Below are positions 35,501-47,209 of a stretch of 64,000 nucleotides of DNA, one piece after another. Each line of letters begins with the position of its first letter. The stretch's first letter is position 1. Source of the stretch: Aspidiotus rigidus (taxonomy: Eukaryota > Arthropoda > Insecta > Hemiptera > Diaspididae); assembly GCA_035079385.1 (NCBI GenBank), contig JAVHKY010000010.1:1922001-1986000 (forward strand). Direction: 5' to 3'. The position numbers were made by a program, and so were the translations under genes. The notes beneath the pieces are model-generated. The model had not been told where the DNA came from. It searched no databases and saw only the letters and a list, made by a program, of their open reading frames with translations.

Positions 35501-38500
35501 TCACTCGCGAAACTAAATCATTATACTTTGTAAGCGTCATTGACGCAGAGTTAGCTGCACCGGAGCACAAGGTCATCTTATTTTTAAATTTTTTTTTCAT
35601 TTCTTTGAGATCTATAACGTTTTTAGCCATAATTATTAATGAGGATGAAAACAACCACACCACAGTATCACTGATCAAATCGCACTGTTAACTGCATTCG
35701 ATAACATAGACTTTCTTAGCAGTCTTGAATTTACTGTGCGAGAAAACACAATGCACACGAATAGACATGTTAAATGGGCGATTATCAGATAACGTAGGTA
35801 CTAGAAAAAGTTTCTCTCAGCATTCATAAAATGTGCACAGAAGTGCTGATTGCCGATCTTACAAGTTTCAGGAGTAGATGGAAATGAAAAAATACAAGTA
35901 GAAAGTACAATTAGATTACAGAAATCTCACATGTTCATATGTACTGCTTAATTCTAATTCTAAAGATAGATATTTTTCATTTCTTCTCTCTCTTACATGG
36001 ATGAACTGTTTCCCCTTCGTTAGTTTATAAATTAGCTAGTTATAACATATAAAGAGGAAAAATTATATGCTCTAACGACCTGATTTAGATACTGCATGTA
36101 ATACCTAGTTCATCCATGCATTAACGGATTTCATACTCTAACGCTAACATATGAATCATCAGATAAATTAAAATTGTAATGAATTTTTGGTTAAAGTTGT
36201 TGAAATTAGTTTTAATGATACTGAGTTATAATATTAAAAAAAAAAAAAAAAAAGATGCTTACATACCATTCTACGAAAAAAAGGAAGAAAAAAAAATGTA
36301 CTTGAAAATTTCAATTATGAAGCCAACCTGGAAGTTTATGAATGAATTTTAAAAATCCTATAAAATGACAGAAAATTCTCAATAGTTGCAAGAAAACAAA
36401 GAAAAGAAAAGGTAAAATATATCGGTAGTCGATTTCTTTGATTGTAAATTTTGAAATTACACCTGAAAATTATTAGAATTAACTGCAGGCATACCTAAGA
36501 TTTTTTTGAAACCAAATCTTTAATGTAAAACATTTTTTGTTGATTGGTATACTGTACATTATTCGCTAAAACAGGTCATTTTCGTTCACAATTTTTTTTT
36601 CTCTCAATTTTTTTGAAATGTTCATTATTCGGTCATAAGCAGCTTTTAAACAATTAAGTATTTCAAACGATTTTTTAAATTTTATTAATACTAATTTGTA
36701 GGCATAACTTGTTTCATAATCATCTATACGTACTCAAACGACAAAACTGTCTTCCTCGTCTCTTTTGTCATTCATCGAAAAAATTGAGTTTTGTACGTTT
36801 TAGTGGTCAGCGCAATTAAATCGCTATCGTACATTGTCATCAACGAAAATGTTACCGATATTTTCAACGATTTCTCGCGATATTGGCGCAAAATTACATC
36901 AGAATCGCAACTGCGTTGGGTAAGTCGCATTCTAATGATATCCGAACCAACTGAGCAAGCAATATTCAAAGGTATACTTATAGTATAAATGTAGGTACCT
37001 AACAATTTTTCGTAATTTTCAAGCTCGGCCCAGAAAAAGGAGTGATTCATTTAGCAGCAGCTGCCCTAGTAAATGCAATCTGGGACTTATGGGCACGCAT
37101 CGAAAAGAAACCGATTTGGAAATTATTAACGGATATGGAGCCTGAAAAACTTGTATCGACGATTGATTTCAGATATTTGTAAGTCGTAAGTGAGGTAGAA
37201 AAAATGAACAGCATGGGCATAACAAATACCTATAATAAACCTCACAAAAAATAGATAAAAATAAACTGAGATATGTGGAGCATCACAAGAAAATCACAAC
37301 TTCAGAATATTTGGAATGAGAGATATCAACCCACATACAATGTTTTACAGATCGGATATTCTTTCTAAAGACGAGGCTATAAAAATGTTGAAAGATAACG
37401 AGCCAGGAAAGAAAGAAAGACAAGCGTTTCTAACTGCCGAAGGTTACCCAGCATACACGACGCAAGTCGGTAAGTATAATAGGTACCCTTATAATACTTA
37501 CTCAGCATTTTTAGCTAGCTCGTATAGATATAAGTAGTTACCTTCAGAAATGTTGACTCAGGATGGCTCGGGTATTCAGATGAGAAAATGCAAAGTTTAT
37601 GCGAGAAATTTCTAGCGATGGGATTCAATGGTTTCAAAATCAAGGTTGGAAATGATCTGAGCACAGACGTACGCAGATGCGAACTCGTGAGAAGCAAGAT
37701 TGGCTACGATAATTACCTGGTAATTCGCTCGTCATAGATTCTAATAAAGCCATATATTTGACTATTGTTGGAATTTATTTAATTTTGCCAGTAAAGATGA
37801 TAGACGCCAATCAAACTTGGGATGTTCAAGAAGCGATCGACTGGGTCAATGCTTTAGCCAAATTCAAACCTCATTGGATAGAGGAGCCGACATCGCCTGA
37901 CGACGTTTTAGGACATCTTGCAATATCGAAAGTAGGGCTCGACCTGCTTAAATACCTAGATGCCCTCTTACAATTTAGCGTATCATATTTAATGAGTCTG
38001 ATTGGTACAGGCTGTGAATCCCCTTGGTATCAAGGTAGCTAGCGGAGAAATGTGCAGTAATCGAGTCTTATTTAAGCAGTTCTTGCAGACTTCAGCAATT
38101 CAAATATGTCAACTGGACTCCTGTCGTTTAGGTTCAATTAATGAAATCCTGTCAGTTTACCTGATGGCCAAGAAAATGAAAAGTAGGTATAAGAAAATTT
38201 CGAACGAAAAAAATAAGATGATATTTGAAGCAACGAGATACCGATAACATACAATTCAAGAGAACAATAAGGTGAGATGGAAAATTGCGCTGGTTCATTT
38301 TTCAAAAACGTACATCAGTTTCAGCTATTGGCAGGCAGGCAGGCATGCATGCAGACAGACAGGAGAGAGAGAGAGAGAGAGAATTATACAAAAAATTGTA
38401 GTGGACTGTGTTATTTGTGATAGAAAAAATATCGTCTGATATCGATTTGTTTGGCGAGTACTCATTCTGCAAGAAATTTATCCAACGAGAAATTTGCTCC

Positions 38501-41055
38501 CATAAGAAATACACGGGGAGCAAAGATCGGTAAGAAATTAATCAAAAATTAAAACGGATTTTGCGGAAAAAAGTTTATATTTATAGTGTGTGAGTAATCG
38601 ACTTCTGAAAATGAACATTTTTCCCCTCAATTCTTTCTCATTTTTGATTAATACCATATGATCGATTTGCTTCTCATGTTTTCTAATGGGGAACAAATTC
38701 GAGATTGGATAAATTTTCTGCAGAATGAGTACTCTTGCCAAACGAATGACGTCACAATAACACAGTCCATTCAGATTCAGTTACACAGGATTCAGCCACC
38801 GATCCAGCGAGCGCTGTGTACGGCATACGCCAATTACATTATTTGCGGTAGGATCTCGAACTAAAATTTAATTGGCAATGCAGGTGACAGGCGGAAGCGC
38901 CGAAGCGGAAGGTCTCCTTAAATATTCATCCAAATCAATTTTTATCAGGGAAAATGATTATTGTAGGAAGTTTTATGCTCTACCAATTTTGTTCTCTTCA
39001 TTTTTCTCCTAAATTGCCTCTTTCCCAAGTATGGCTCAGTGTACATTATTATTATTTTAAATATGAGAAATCAGAAAATTGCCATGCTCCTATTTTTGAT
39101 TTTGCCAATTATTCCTTATTTGCCTTTAAGGGCTTTGCTAGGAGCGCTACTTTCCACGCTACACTCGAAGATGATGGTATGTTGTAGTCCCACATGAATA
39201 ACACAGGAATGATTTTTAAAAGTTCCTCTCTACTTAGTTAATCAATCAATTTTAAAAAATGAGATATACTATAAAAGTTGGAACCGAGTCTACTCCAATA
39301 ATTTTCAAAACTCTTTCAAGTGGCTGTCCATTATTGAATTTTACAAAAAGAAGAGCGAAAAGAAAATACGTTGTAGTCATTATCACTCATCATTCATTAT
39401 CATTCATCATCACCTTCGAGTGTAACCTTTGGAGAAATTCCGCATAGCAGCGCATAATCTGTCCTTATTGACGATGGCCATTTCAAATAGGAACCAGAAA
39501 AATCCGAAAATACCCGAACGACGCGGTAAAACACTCATTAAAATAGCTAGTATAAGAAACTACAATTTTACAAAATAGGTAAGCTCAAGTGATGAGAATA
39601 GGACCGTCGCCCTGTTGATAAAGTCGAAGGAGGAGCAATCAAAATACCTAGTATTCTTAGAGAATTTTAATCATCAAGAATATCAAAATATAAAAATTCT
39701 GATAAAAAATACAGGAAAACTCACTAATGTTTTCATTTCTATCAATAAGTATAATCTTTCTAGTTAACAAAATCTGGAATTTGAAATTCGAATTTTTCTT
39801 ACAGCACCCCGGAAATTACCCGAAACTGCCCTTCTTCCGACTTTATCAATATTCGCATTTTAACCGCCCGTGAGTGTCCGTGTAATGCGAGGGGAATAAT
39901 TTTATTTGACCATAAGGCGCAATGTTGATAAAATCGATTATACCACTCAAAATAATTATTTTTTGCAAAAAATGAAAAGAACAAAAGTTGTGGCTCTTTT
40001 AATTTTCTTTTAGATGAATCTATTTCCAGGTTATTCGAGTAACTTTTTTGAAATCGTCCTCTTCATTCAAGCTTCAACAGTTTTCCGCTACAGTAAATGT
40101 AGAGAACGCCTCCTTTGCGTTAAGATCCGACATGCGCATACCTATCTTACATACTTAGTTCCATACATGAGAGTACAGCGCTTTTGTGGCGAGCGACACT
40201 CGAATTAGCCACCATTCTCTTCTCAGTTTGAAGAGTGAACCTAGGTATCTGCCTAAATCTCAAATGCGGCTTAGTTAGAAGGAGGTATGCAATTATGAAG
40301 GGGTGATCGACAGTTATGAGACATAATTGCTGTTTCATGAGTAAAATTTAATGCGCCAATTTTTAGAGCCGGTGTATCTAATTATTCTAAAACCGGAAAC
40401 TCTCGCACTAATGGGAATGGAAAATTTCATTCTTATACCCGCTTTTAGAATCAGTTTTTCCTATTTTTGTTAGCAAAGCTCCGTCAAATTCTTCTATCCA
40501 CCAAATAAACATCGTAAAAAAAATATGATTTTTTATATTGATTAACCTACATCTCATTCTTTCAAAGAAGACAAAAGGAAGGTCACTATTTGTGGAGTAT
40601 TATAATTTTTTCAATCGAAAATTCATCTCATTTCTGCTTGAATTTGAAACTGCGATCATGCAATAACCATTTATGAATATCGCTTGTACTTAGTTCCAGT
40701 ATGTCCTCACGCTGGAGGTGTGGGTCTTTGTGAAATGGTTCAACATTTGCAATTTTGGGATTATATCAGTCTCGGTACAAAGATTCAACCAGGTCAATTC
40801 ATCGAATACGTTGCCGACGATGAAAATCAGCCGTTCACTACCACTCTGAATATAAAAAATGCCCGTTACATACCACCAGAGGTAACTGATAATGGTTTAC
40901 AGCAGATCTGTAAATCAATTGCTCATTTTTTCTTGTACAAAACAGTTAATTAATGAAATAAATATTTTCAGGAACCAGGATATAGCGTGCGCTTCAAAGA
41001 TGAAATATTCCCTAAGTACGAATTTCCATCAGGAACCGAGTGGAGGCACACCTAA
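32546..41055 (+). CDS. ENOSF1: Mitochondrial enolase superfamily member 1 (L-fuconate dehydratase-like)
   Basis: Ten exons: 32546-32638, 32908-33010, 36789-36919, 37024-37178, 37351-37469, 37562-37719, 37797-37931, 38011-38182, 40694-40881, 40972-41055. All junctions are GT-AG and the phase is kept to TAA, giving 445 aa against 443 in human. The start [20 protein letters not shown] aligns with the family N-terminus. Enolase-superfamily catalytic residues are present: K-x-K (K226, K228), Mg ligands D256 (IDAN), E282 (IEEP) and E311 (SGE), and base H361 (CPHAGG). The family dehydrates L-fuconate and related sugar acids. I see no obvious mitochondrial presequence. Intron 2 (3.8 kb) holds a Ginger transposon in antisense; intron 8 (2.5 kb) holds a palindromic repeat. 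The gene looks intact. Confidence 0.95.
33624..36149 (-). mobile_element. Ginger-type DNA transposon
   Basis: The ends are TGTTAGCGTTAGAGT...ACTCTAACGCTAACA, imperfect inverted repeats recognisable for about 50-60 bp. TATG is duplicated directly outside (33620-33623 and 36150-36153). TGT...ACA ends, a 4-bp target duplication and an LTR-retroelement-like integrase without reverse transcriptase are the hallmarks of Ginger elements. The 2,526-bp element lies in ENOSF1 intron 2 in antisense orientation. Its single gene has a frameshift, so this copy is probably dead, although both ends survive. Confidence 0.8.
33925..35630 (-). pseudogene. Ginger integrase, KRBA2-like, frameshifted near N-terminus
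   Basis: The main open frame covers 33925-35496. Numbered from its first codon, it has an H2C2 zinc-binding region (H57, H62, C91, C94) and an rve integrase core with catalytic D122 (QIDLID), D186 (QSDNGREF) and E223 (SVERAN). A charged linker, a C4-type CPSCNRF...CKLC cluster and a Cys-rich tail (CNCTTKC...[14 protein letters not shown]) follow, ending NSNSCENK. This resembles KRAB-A-domain-containing protein 2-like integrases annotated in arthropods. The likely true start is the ATG at 35630 ([15 protein letters not shown]), but that frame ends after LVSRVKL and the main frame continues with EAVKSDGK, so there is a frameshift at about 35505. Recent decay is likely, since the remaining 523 codons have no stop. 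Confidence 0.8.
38328..38383. repeat. Compound microsatellite GGCA/CAGA/GA
   Basis: (GGCA)n, then GCATGCAT, (CAGA)n and (GA)n in succession, inside ENOSF1 intron 8. Confidence 0.8.
38447..38743. repeat. Imperfect palindrome in ENOSF1 intron 8
   Basis: GTTTGGCGAGTACTCATTCTGC at the left pairs with the right-hand GCAGAATGAGTACTCTTGCC. Pairing continues inward through AAATTTATCCAA and, more loosely, ATTAATCAAAAAT. It looks like an old foldback element of about 300 bp with no coding capacity. Confidence 0.55.
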
Positions 41056-41181
41056 GATTAAAATCTGAGGAACATAAAGGTGAGGAAGGGTGCAATTTTA
41101 TTTGCAAGTAGATATAATATTGTTAGTTATTAACAAGTGAATAAGCTTTTATAACTTGTGTATTCACGATTTTATACGTTA

Positions 41182-41187
41182 AATAAA
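41182..41187 (+). promoter_or_regulatory. ENOSF1 polyadenylation signal
   Basis: AATAAA lies 127 bp past the ENOSF1 stop. Confidence 0.6.
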
Positions 41188-42109
41188 AACAAAATACTGT
41201 AATTATCTTTCTATTAATTTCGGAGAATTTTTGAATACAGACATAAATTTCCTAAAATGATGGCTCATAATTATATGCTTTTCAATCGGAGGAAACAGAT
41301 ACAATTTCTGGTTGTATGTATAGAGTCACGATTCTACTTCACCCATCTGCTCACGAGACATAATGCTTACGCATAAATAAAGATTAGAACATTCATATGA
41401 GACAGGTTTGTGGTGGGAAATACAATTTTGATTACATGATAATAAAAATTGTACTTCTAAGTTAGAAGCGAAAAAACCAGAACAGACGCGGCTTGGTTTT
41501 GAGATATGAAGCGTTCCTCTCGCTGAAATTTTGAAATCCCAGAGAAGTACTCATTGTAATACAGTCGCGCAATTTCTTCCACAATACAGAAATATTACTC
41601 TCTATAAACGACTCGTATAATATATCTTTCGGGACAGTAATAGTTTCCTGTACCTCTTTGTTTTCATTCTATACTTTCACTGGGTTCCACATAGAAAATT
41701 TGGATACAAGAACCCTTCATTTTCGCGCACATCATGAAAATACAAAATAGAAACTTTTCGAAAATTACACAGGTAACTTTATACCCTTCTCCGAAAAATT
41801 TACGAGAGGAAATTCTGTCCTCATCCGCCCATTCGTTACAGTAGGGGCTCAGATGGCAAAGATCAACGTACTTCGTAGACAAGCTCTGTTGTTCTCATTC
41901 GCATCACACGCGGTGATTTTGATCTTCTGCCTTCAAATTTTTTTAATGTACTTTTCCACGGAAGTCATGTACGAGTCCTAGCATATTCAATCAAACTTCC
42001 ACGATGCGAAAGATTTTCTACCACGATCTTTCTTACGGATATGAAATAAAATTCAATTCCATAATCATCACGTACTTTAAAAAAATGGCTACGATGAACC
42101 GAAAACTAT
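41188..42109. other. Intergenic between convergent ENOSF1 and MARS1
   Basis: No ORF or repeat of note; presumably the 3' ends of both genes. Confidence 0.5.
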
Positions 42110-42115
42110 TTTATT
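42110..42115 (-). promoter_or_regulatory. MARS1 polyadenylation signal
   Basis: AATAAA on the minus strand, about 110 bp past the MARS1 stop. Confidence 0.55.
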
Positions 42116-42223
42116 CCAAAGTATATCGCAGCAGTTCAAGTTGAGACTTCTTCTCCTTTCAATAGGATGAAACAAGAATATTTCCAGTCCCGGCAGGAAT
42201 CCATTCACCTTTTGAAGGTATAT

Positions 42224-45200
42224 TTACTGGGACTCTGTAACTTTCGCCGCTTTCTTGCCTAAAAAAAAAAAAGAAGTAATTTTGAATATTCTGTCTCTTC
42301 TAACATGTTTAATCATACTTTCGGGCTGAGAGTATCTTGCCGAGGCAGACTCAAAAAAGACACCCGTACATGGAGTAATGGTGTTGATCAAACTAACCGC
42401 CATCTCCTTCCCGCCACCCACCGACATGCGCCTCTGATTTCGACTGATCTTAACCTACACACAGACTGCTCTGATGCTATCATCTGCAGGGCAATCATTA
42501 GTATAGGCCATCCCACCCTTGATTCTTAGACTTACTCCCGTGCGATCATACACTTTATCAAGGCTTAATCAGTAAGCCTATGACTGGACCAGCTTGATAT
42601 ATCATGTGCTAGGCTAAGATAAGGTGGGTGAGGTAAGCCTAGGTTATGTCGACCAAAGACATAAGCATAAATCATCTCAACATTACAGTAGAACTGTACT
42701 TACGCTTATTTTTACTTTTTTGAGGGGTCACAATTTCTTCTTTGACACCATTCGATAATACAGTTGTTGAATCGGGACACTTAGTTTTTTTCAATTGTTC
42801 CAAATGATTTTTCATATCTTTTAGTATTTCAACTTGCGGCGTCCATACACTTTTATCGACATTACTGCTTTTCATCTGACGTACTTTATTTCCCTACAAC
42901 ACGACAGAATGTTGCTAACTTAATCCCAATTACAAGTCACATCTATAGTTGAAATTATTTTTGTAGGAATACAAAATGTCTGTCTACCTGTTCAGCTACA
43001 ATATCTTCCATTTCCTTCACCGTCTCAATACTTTTGTAGTTATTAGAAGAATCTAATTTAGGACTGTCACTCAATTTCTTTAACTCTTCTAACTGATTTT
43101 TCATATCTTTCAATACTTCAACGTGCACCATCCATACGCTTTTCTCCACTTTATTGCTCTTCATTTGACGAATTTTTTCTCCCTGCAACAAAGTTGAGAC
43201 GATTATCGTAATCACTTATCGTAACGCTTATTAAACACAAACCACAAAATGTTGATAAGGACCTGTTCTAGGATAGCAGCTTCCATTTCACTAACGCTTG
43301 CGGCGTTTTTGACTTCCTTCGTTTTTTCTTCAAGGGCGGGTGATGCTGGTTTCTGTCGTCCGGCGAATTTCGTTTTAAACGAGTCTACCGTAGATTGTTC
43401 AATTTTAGCGAACAGCGGAGAGGGCTAAAAAACCATTATTAGTCGATTAAGTCACTGGCAATAAATCTCAAGGTGACTTTCACATTCGGTACACTAACCT
43501 TTCCAATTTTGTGACCCTCGGGTAGAAGGATGTTGACCTCGTTAGTTAACAGAAGCACATCGGCGGATGCGTTCATCTGTTCTAACATAATTTTCGAAAT
43601 ATTCGGCATGTACGGTTGAATAGTGACCGCCAATAATGCAACAAGATTACACAAAAGACCAATGATGGTGCCCGCTCTACATCTGTAGACAACACAATGA
43701 TTATTCACGAAGTCAAACTAGATAAAGCGAATTAACGAAAGTTTCGAGCTCACTTATCAGTGTCCGATCCTTTGATCAAAACCCATGGTTTCGTACTCTG
43801 CATGTACTGATTTCCATGACGCGATATATTCAACATGTACTTGATACCATCCTTCAATTTCGCTTTCTCAAGAGCAGTGTTATATGCCACCAGCTCTCGA
43901 GTAACTAATGCTAATAATGTGTAATCCTCATCGGTCAACGTCATCTTAGGTATAACACCTTTGAAAAAATTTTCATTGAAGACCAACGCTCTGCAAAATC
44001 AAAGAGAAAAGCGGAGTAGTATCAAAATGTCCTGCCAGATTTGTAGTAAGAAGAAAAATTCAATGTTGACTGGAAGGAAATTCGAATGATTCTCTGCTTC
44101 AGCACAAATCGGGAAAAATATAAACATACAAACCTATTGACAAAATTTCCAATATTATTCAGTAGCTCATTATTGTGTTTTGAGGCAAAGTCGTCCCAGC
44201 TGAAGGAAGTATCCTGCGACTCCGGTCTGACGTACAGCAAGTAAAATCTGAAAATATCGGCCGGTAACCCTGTATCTTTAGCATCTGTTCCGAAAACGCC
44301 GATTCCTCGAGATTTTGAGAATTTTCCATCTTCGTAATTCAGATATTCTACACAGAATTTTACTTCAATAACAGCTCCTCAACGGAAAAGTTAAATTCTT
44401 GTTTTTCTCTCTCTCTTCACCTGTAGCCATGATATTATCGACCAATTTATATCCCTTATCAATAGCAAGTAGCGTGGCAGGAAACATAACAGAGTGAAAA
44501 GGAACATTGTCTTTCGCCATGAATTCGTAATATGTGATCGATACGTCATTACTCGGCTGCCACCATTTGCGCCAATATTCGGTGTAACATGCAGTTATAC
44601 TTATGTAACCAATAGGAGCGTCGAACCAGACGTAAAATACCTGAAAACAAACACAAATAGTGACACTGGTTTCCATCTAGTTTTGAACAGATTTGAACAG
44701 AGGCTATTGAACCTTGCTTTCAAATCCTTTCAACGGTACAGGTGTACCCCATTTTAGGTCACGAGTAATACATCGCGCTTTTAAACCGTCCTTTAACCAT
44801 GTATTTGTGATGGAACGAGCATTATGAGTCCACCCAAGGGAAGAATTTTCTATCCATTTTTCCAGTTTCGATTCAATCTGCAAGTAAAATAACATAGGTT
44901 ATAGAGCTTCCATAAAATATTCCGAAGTATTAATATTATACATCACCTTCGGCAACTCGAGAAAAATCTGGTCGGAATTTTTAATCACAGGCATATTACT
45001 GCATAATTTACATCTAGGTTTGATGAGCTCTACAGCGTTGATTAATTGACCACAACCGTCACACTGATCGCCTCTAGCGTCTTCGAATTTACATTTCGGG
45101 CAGATTCCTTCCACAAATCTATCGGCCAGAAACCTGGAAAATATATATTCTCTTGATTTATTTGAATCATATTTTTCAAGACTTGAGATATAGTACTCGA

Positions 45201-46882
45201 TTCACGGCATTATACCTATCACAAGCTTCGCAATGTAATTGCTCCATGGATTGTATCGACGTGAATTTGTTGTTATAAACGTCCCAGAACAGTTCTTGAG
45301 TGATTCTACGATAAGGATGAATTCAATTATTATTTCTCAAAGTTTGTAATCAGAAACATTTTCAAATTATACTCACTCTTTTTGTTGAGAAGTGGTAGTT
45401 CGTCCAAAATGATCGAATTCGATGTTAAACCATGAATACGTTTCCTTGTGAATTTTAAAGTACTTATCGCAAATTTGCTGTGGCGTTAGTTTCTCTTCTA
45501 GAGCTTTCGTTTCAGTGGCTGTACCGTATTCGTCCGTACCGGAGACATAGAGAGTATTCCAATTTCTCAATCTGCAATACCTATAACACCGATCCGATTT
45601 TCATCACAAATCAGCAACGTTAAATAAATCACTTTCTTTCAAGAGACGAACTTCGATACGTACCTCGCAAAAACGTCACCCGATAATACGCAACCAATAA
45701 TATTGCCAAGATGTGGTACATTGTTTACGTAGGGTAAAGCGGATGTAATCAAGATATTCTTTTTTCCAATCTTGGGTAATCTGTACGTAAAATTTGTCAC
45801 ATTTATTGATAATGGGTATGACTGAAAATAAGATTCCATCTCAGAAATCTCTCTTACACTGGTGCTTTCGATACCTCGGGTTTGGGTCTCACTAAACTGC
45901 CTTCATTCCAAGCAGCTCGAACTTGTTCCAGTTCGTCCGCATTTACACGTTGAACAACCTGCATAAAGGAGCGTAATGATTAGCACTGACAGAACTGAAA
46001 TACCGAATTCTGCAAGCACAAAAAATTACTCACATCTTCATTTTTTGGCGTATCAAGGTTGGATACATTAGTCGATTGTAAATCTGGAAACCAAGTAGCG
46101 TCGGCGAAAGCTTTGATGACGTTGGCTCCTGTTTCCGTTCCCCACTTCTTTTCCGCTTTCTACAAAATAATAAAAATTGGATATCACTCGAACGGATTAC
46201 CCAAAATCAAAGGATCTTTCCCCCTTGCGCATACTTTGACTGCCTCCAATCCTCGCATTTTTATGAACCACCTCAATAAATTCGGTTTGTCCTTCAAATA
46301 TTGCGTGGTTATCGTTTTATGAGTAAGAACTCCGAATAAGGAACTCCACACAACAAAATCAGCTAAGCTAACGTCATCCTAAAAGAAACGAAGGTTTGAA
46401 TTAATTTTCCATAATGGGTACGATAAGGAAATTTGAATGTTCATTCCTTACATTCACTAAGAAGGTTTTCCCTTCCAATGCTTTTTCTAGCGGCTCAAGC
46501 AATTGGAACAATTTCGAGGCACAAGGTTTTTCGGGACTGAACGAAAACAAAACTGGCTGAAGATTGACAGAATCCCATTTTAACCAAATATCTACTTCTT
46601 CGGCGATCGTATCTTTACTTCCAAAGAGATATCGTGCAGCCGCATTACAGGAAAATATGATAGTTCCATCGTCTAATTTTAGAATCGGGAGCCGTTTGAC
46701 ACCGCACGGTTTCCAGTCTGTAGATAAAAAATAATCTTTTAGTACACAAGATTTTCAGTCAAGAAAGTAGCCATATTACCTTTCAGAGAAATAGTTTCCA
46801 AATCAACAGCCACACGGCCGAGATCAGCGACTATTAGCAATCTCAACGTGGCGGGATTATTTGCATTACTCAGAATTTTCAT
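42224..46882 (-). CDS. MARS1: Methionine--tRNA ligase, cytoplasmic
   Basis: Eighteen exons, 5' to 3': 46780-46882, 46452-46717, 46235-46378, 46034-46159, 45875-45958, 45664-45821, 45377-45580, 45216-45305, 44947-45133, 44713-44877, 44421-44640, 44134-44347, 43754-43990, 43499-43682, 43263-43424, 42988-43182, 42704-42893, 42224-42258. Phase is kept; 987 aa. It charges tRNA-Met for initiation and elongation. Layout: GST-like N-terminus (about 1-210), class I catalytic core with HIGH variant HLGN (278-281), zinc knuckle (C403, C406, C416, C419 and following Cys pairs), KMSKS variant KFSKS (591-595), anticodon-binding helices (about 650-800), then two tandem WHEP domains (849-913 and 914-976) and a lysine-rich tail. 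Human MARS1 has a single WHEP. The GST domain usually anchors the enzyme in the multisynthetase complex. The gene looks intact. Confidence 0.96.
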
Positions 46883-47159
46883 ATTGAAAACTGAATTTAA
46901 TAATCTGTTCCAAACGAAAAAATTCTATTGAAGAAAGATCTGACTGAAAAGCAAGATATACGCGATCACGAGGGATCACGCTATCAAAAACAAAGAAATT
47001 ATCTTCTTGGTTCTTCGTAAACGTAAATTCGGGAAAAAAATTTCAACTAAAAAATTTCTCTTCTCGACGTCCTCGACCCTCGTGATTTCTGTTGCATGAT
47101 GAAACACCTGGAAAAACCAGCAAGCCAGCAATCAAGCAATGCCGCGAATTAAATAAGCT

Positions 47160-47202
47160 CATGACGTCAACGATGATAAATAGAGACGTCACTACGTCAG
47201 AC
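47160..47202. promoter_or_regulatory. CRE-like cluster upstream of MARS1
   Basis: TGACGTCA at 47162-47169, followed by GACGTCAC and ACGTCAG within 40 bp, about 280-320 bp upstream of the MARS1 start codon. CRE/ATF sites would fit the known stress control of aminoacyl-tRNA synthetase genes by ATF4-type factors. The link is inference. Confidence 0.35.
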
Positions 47203-47209
47203 GTTCTAG

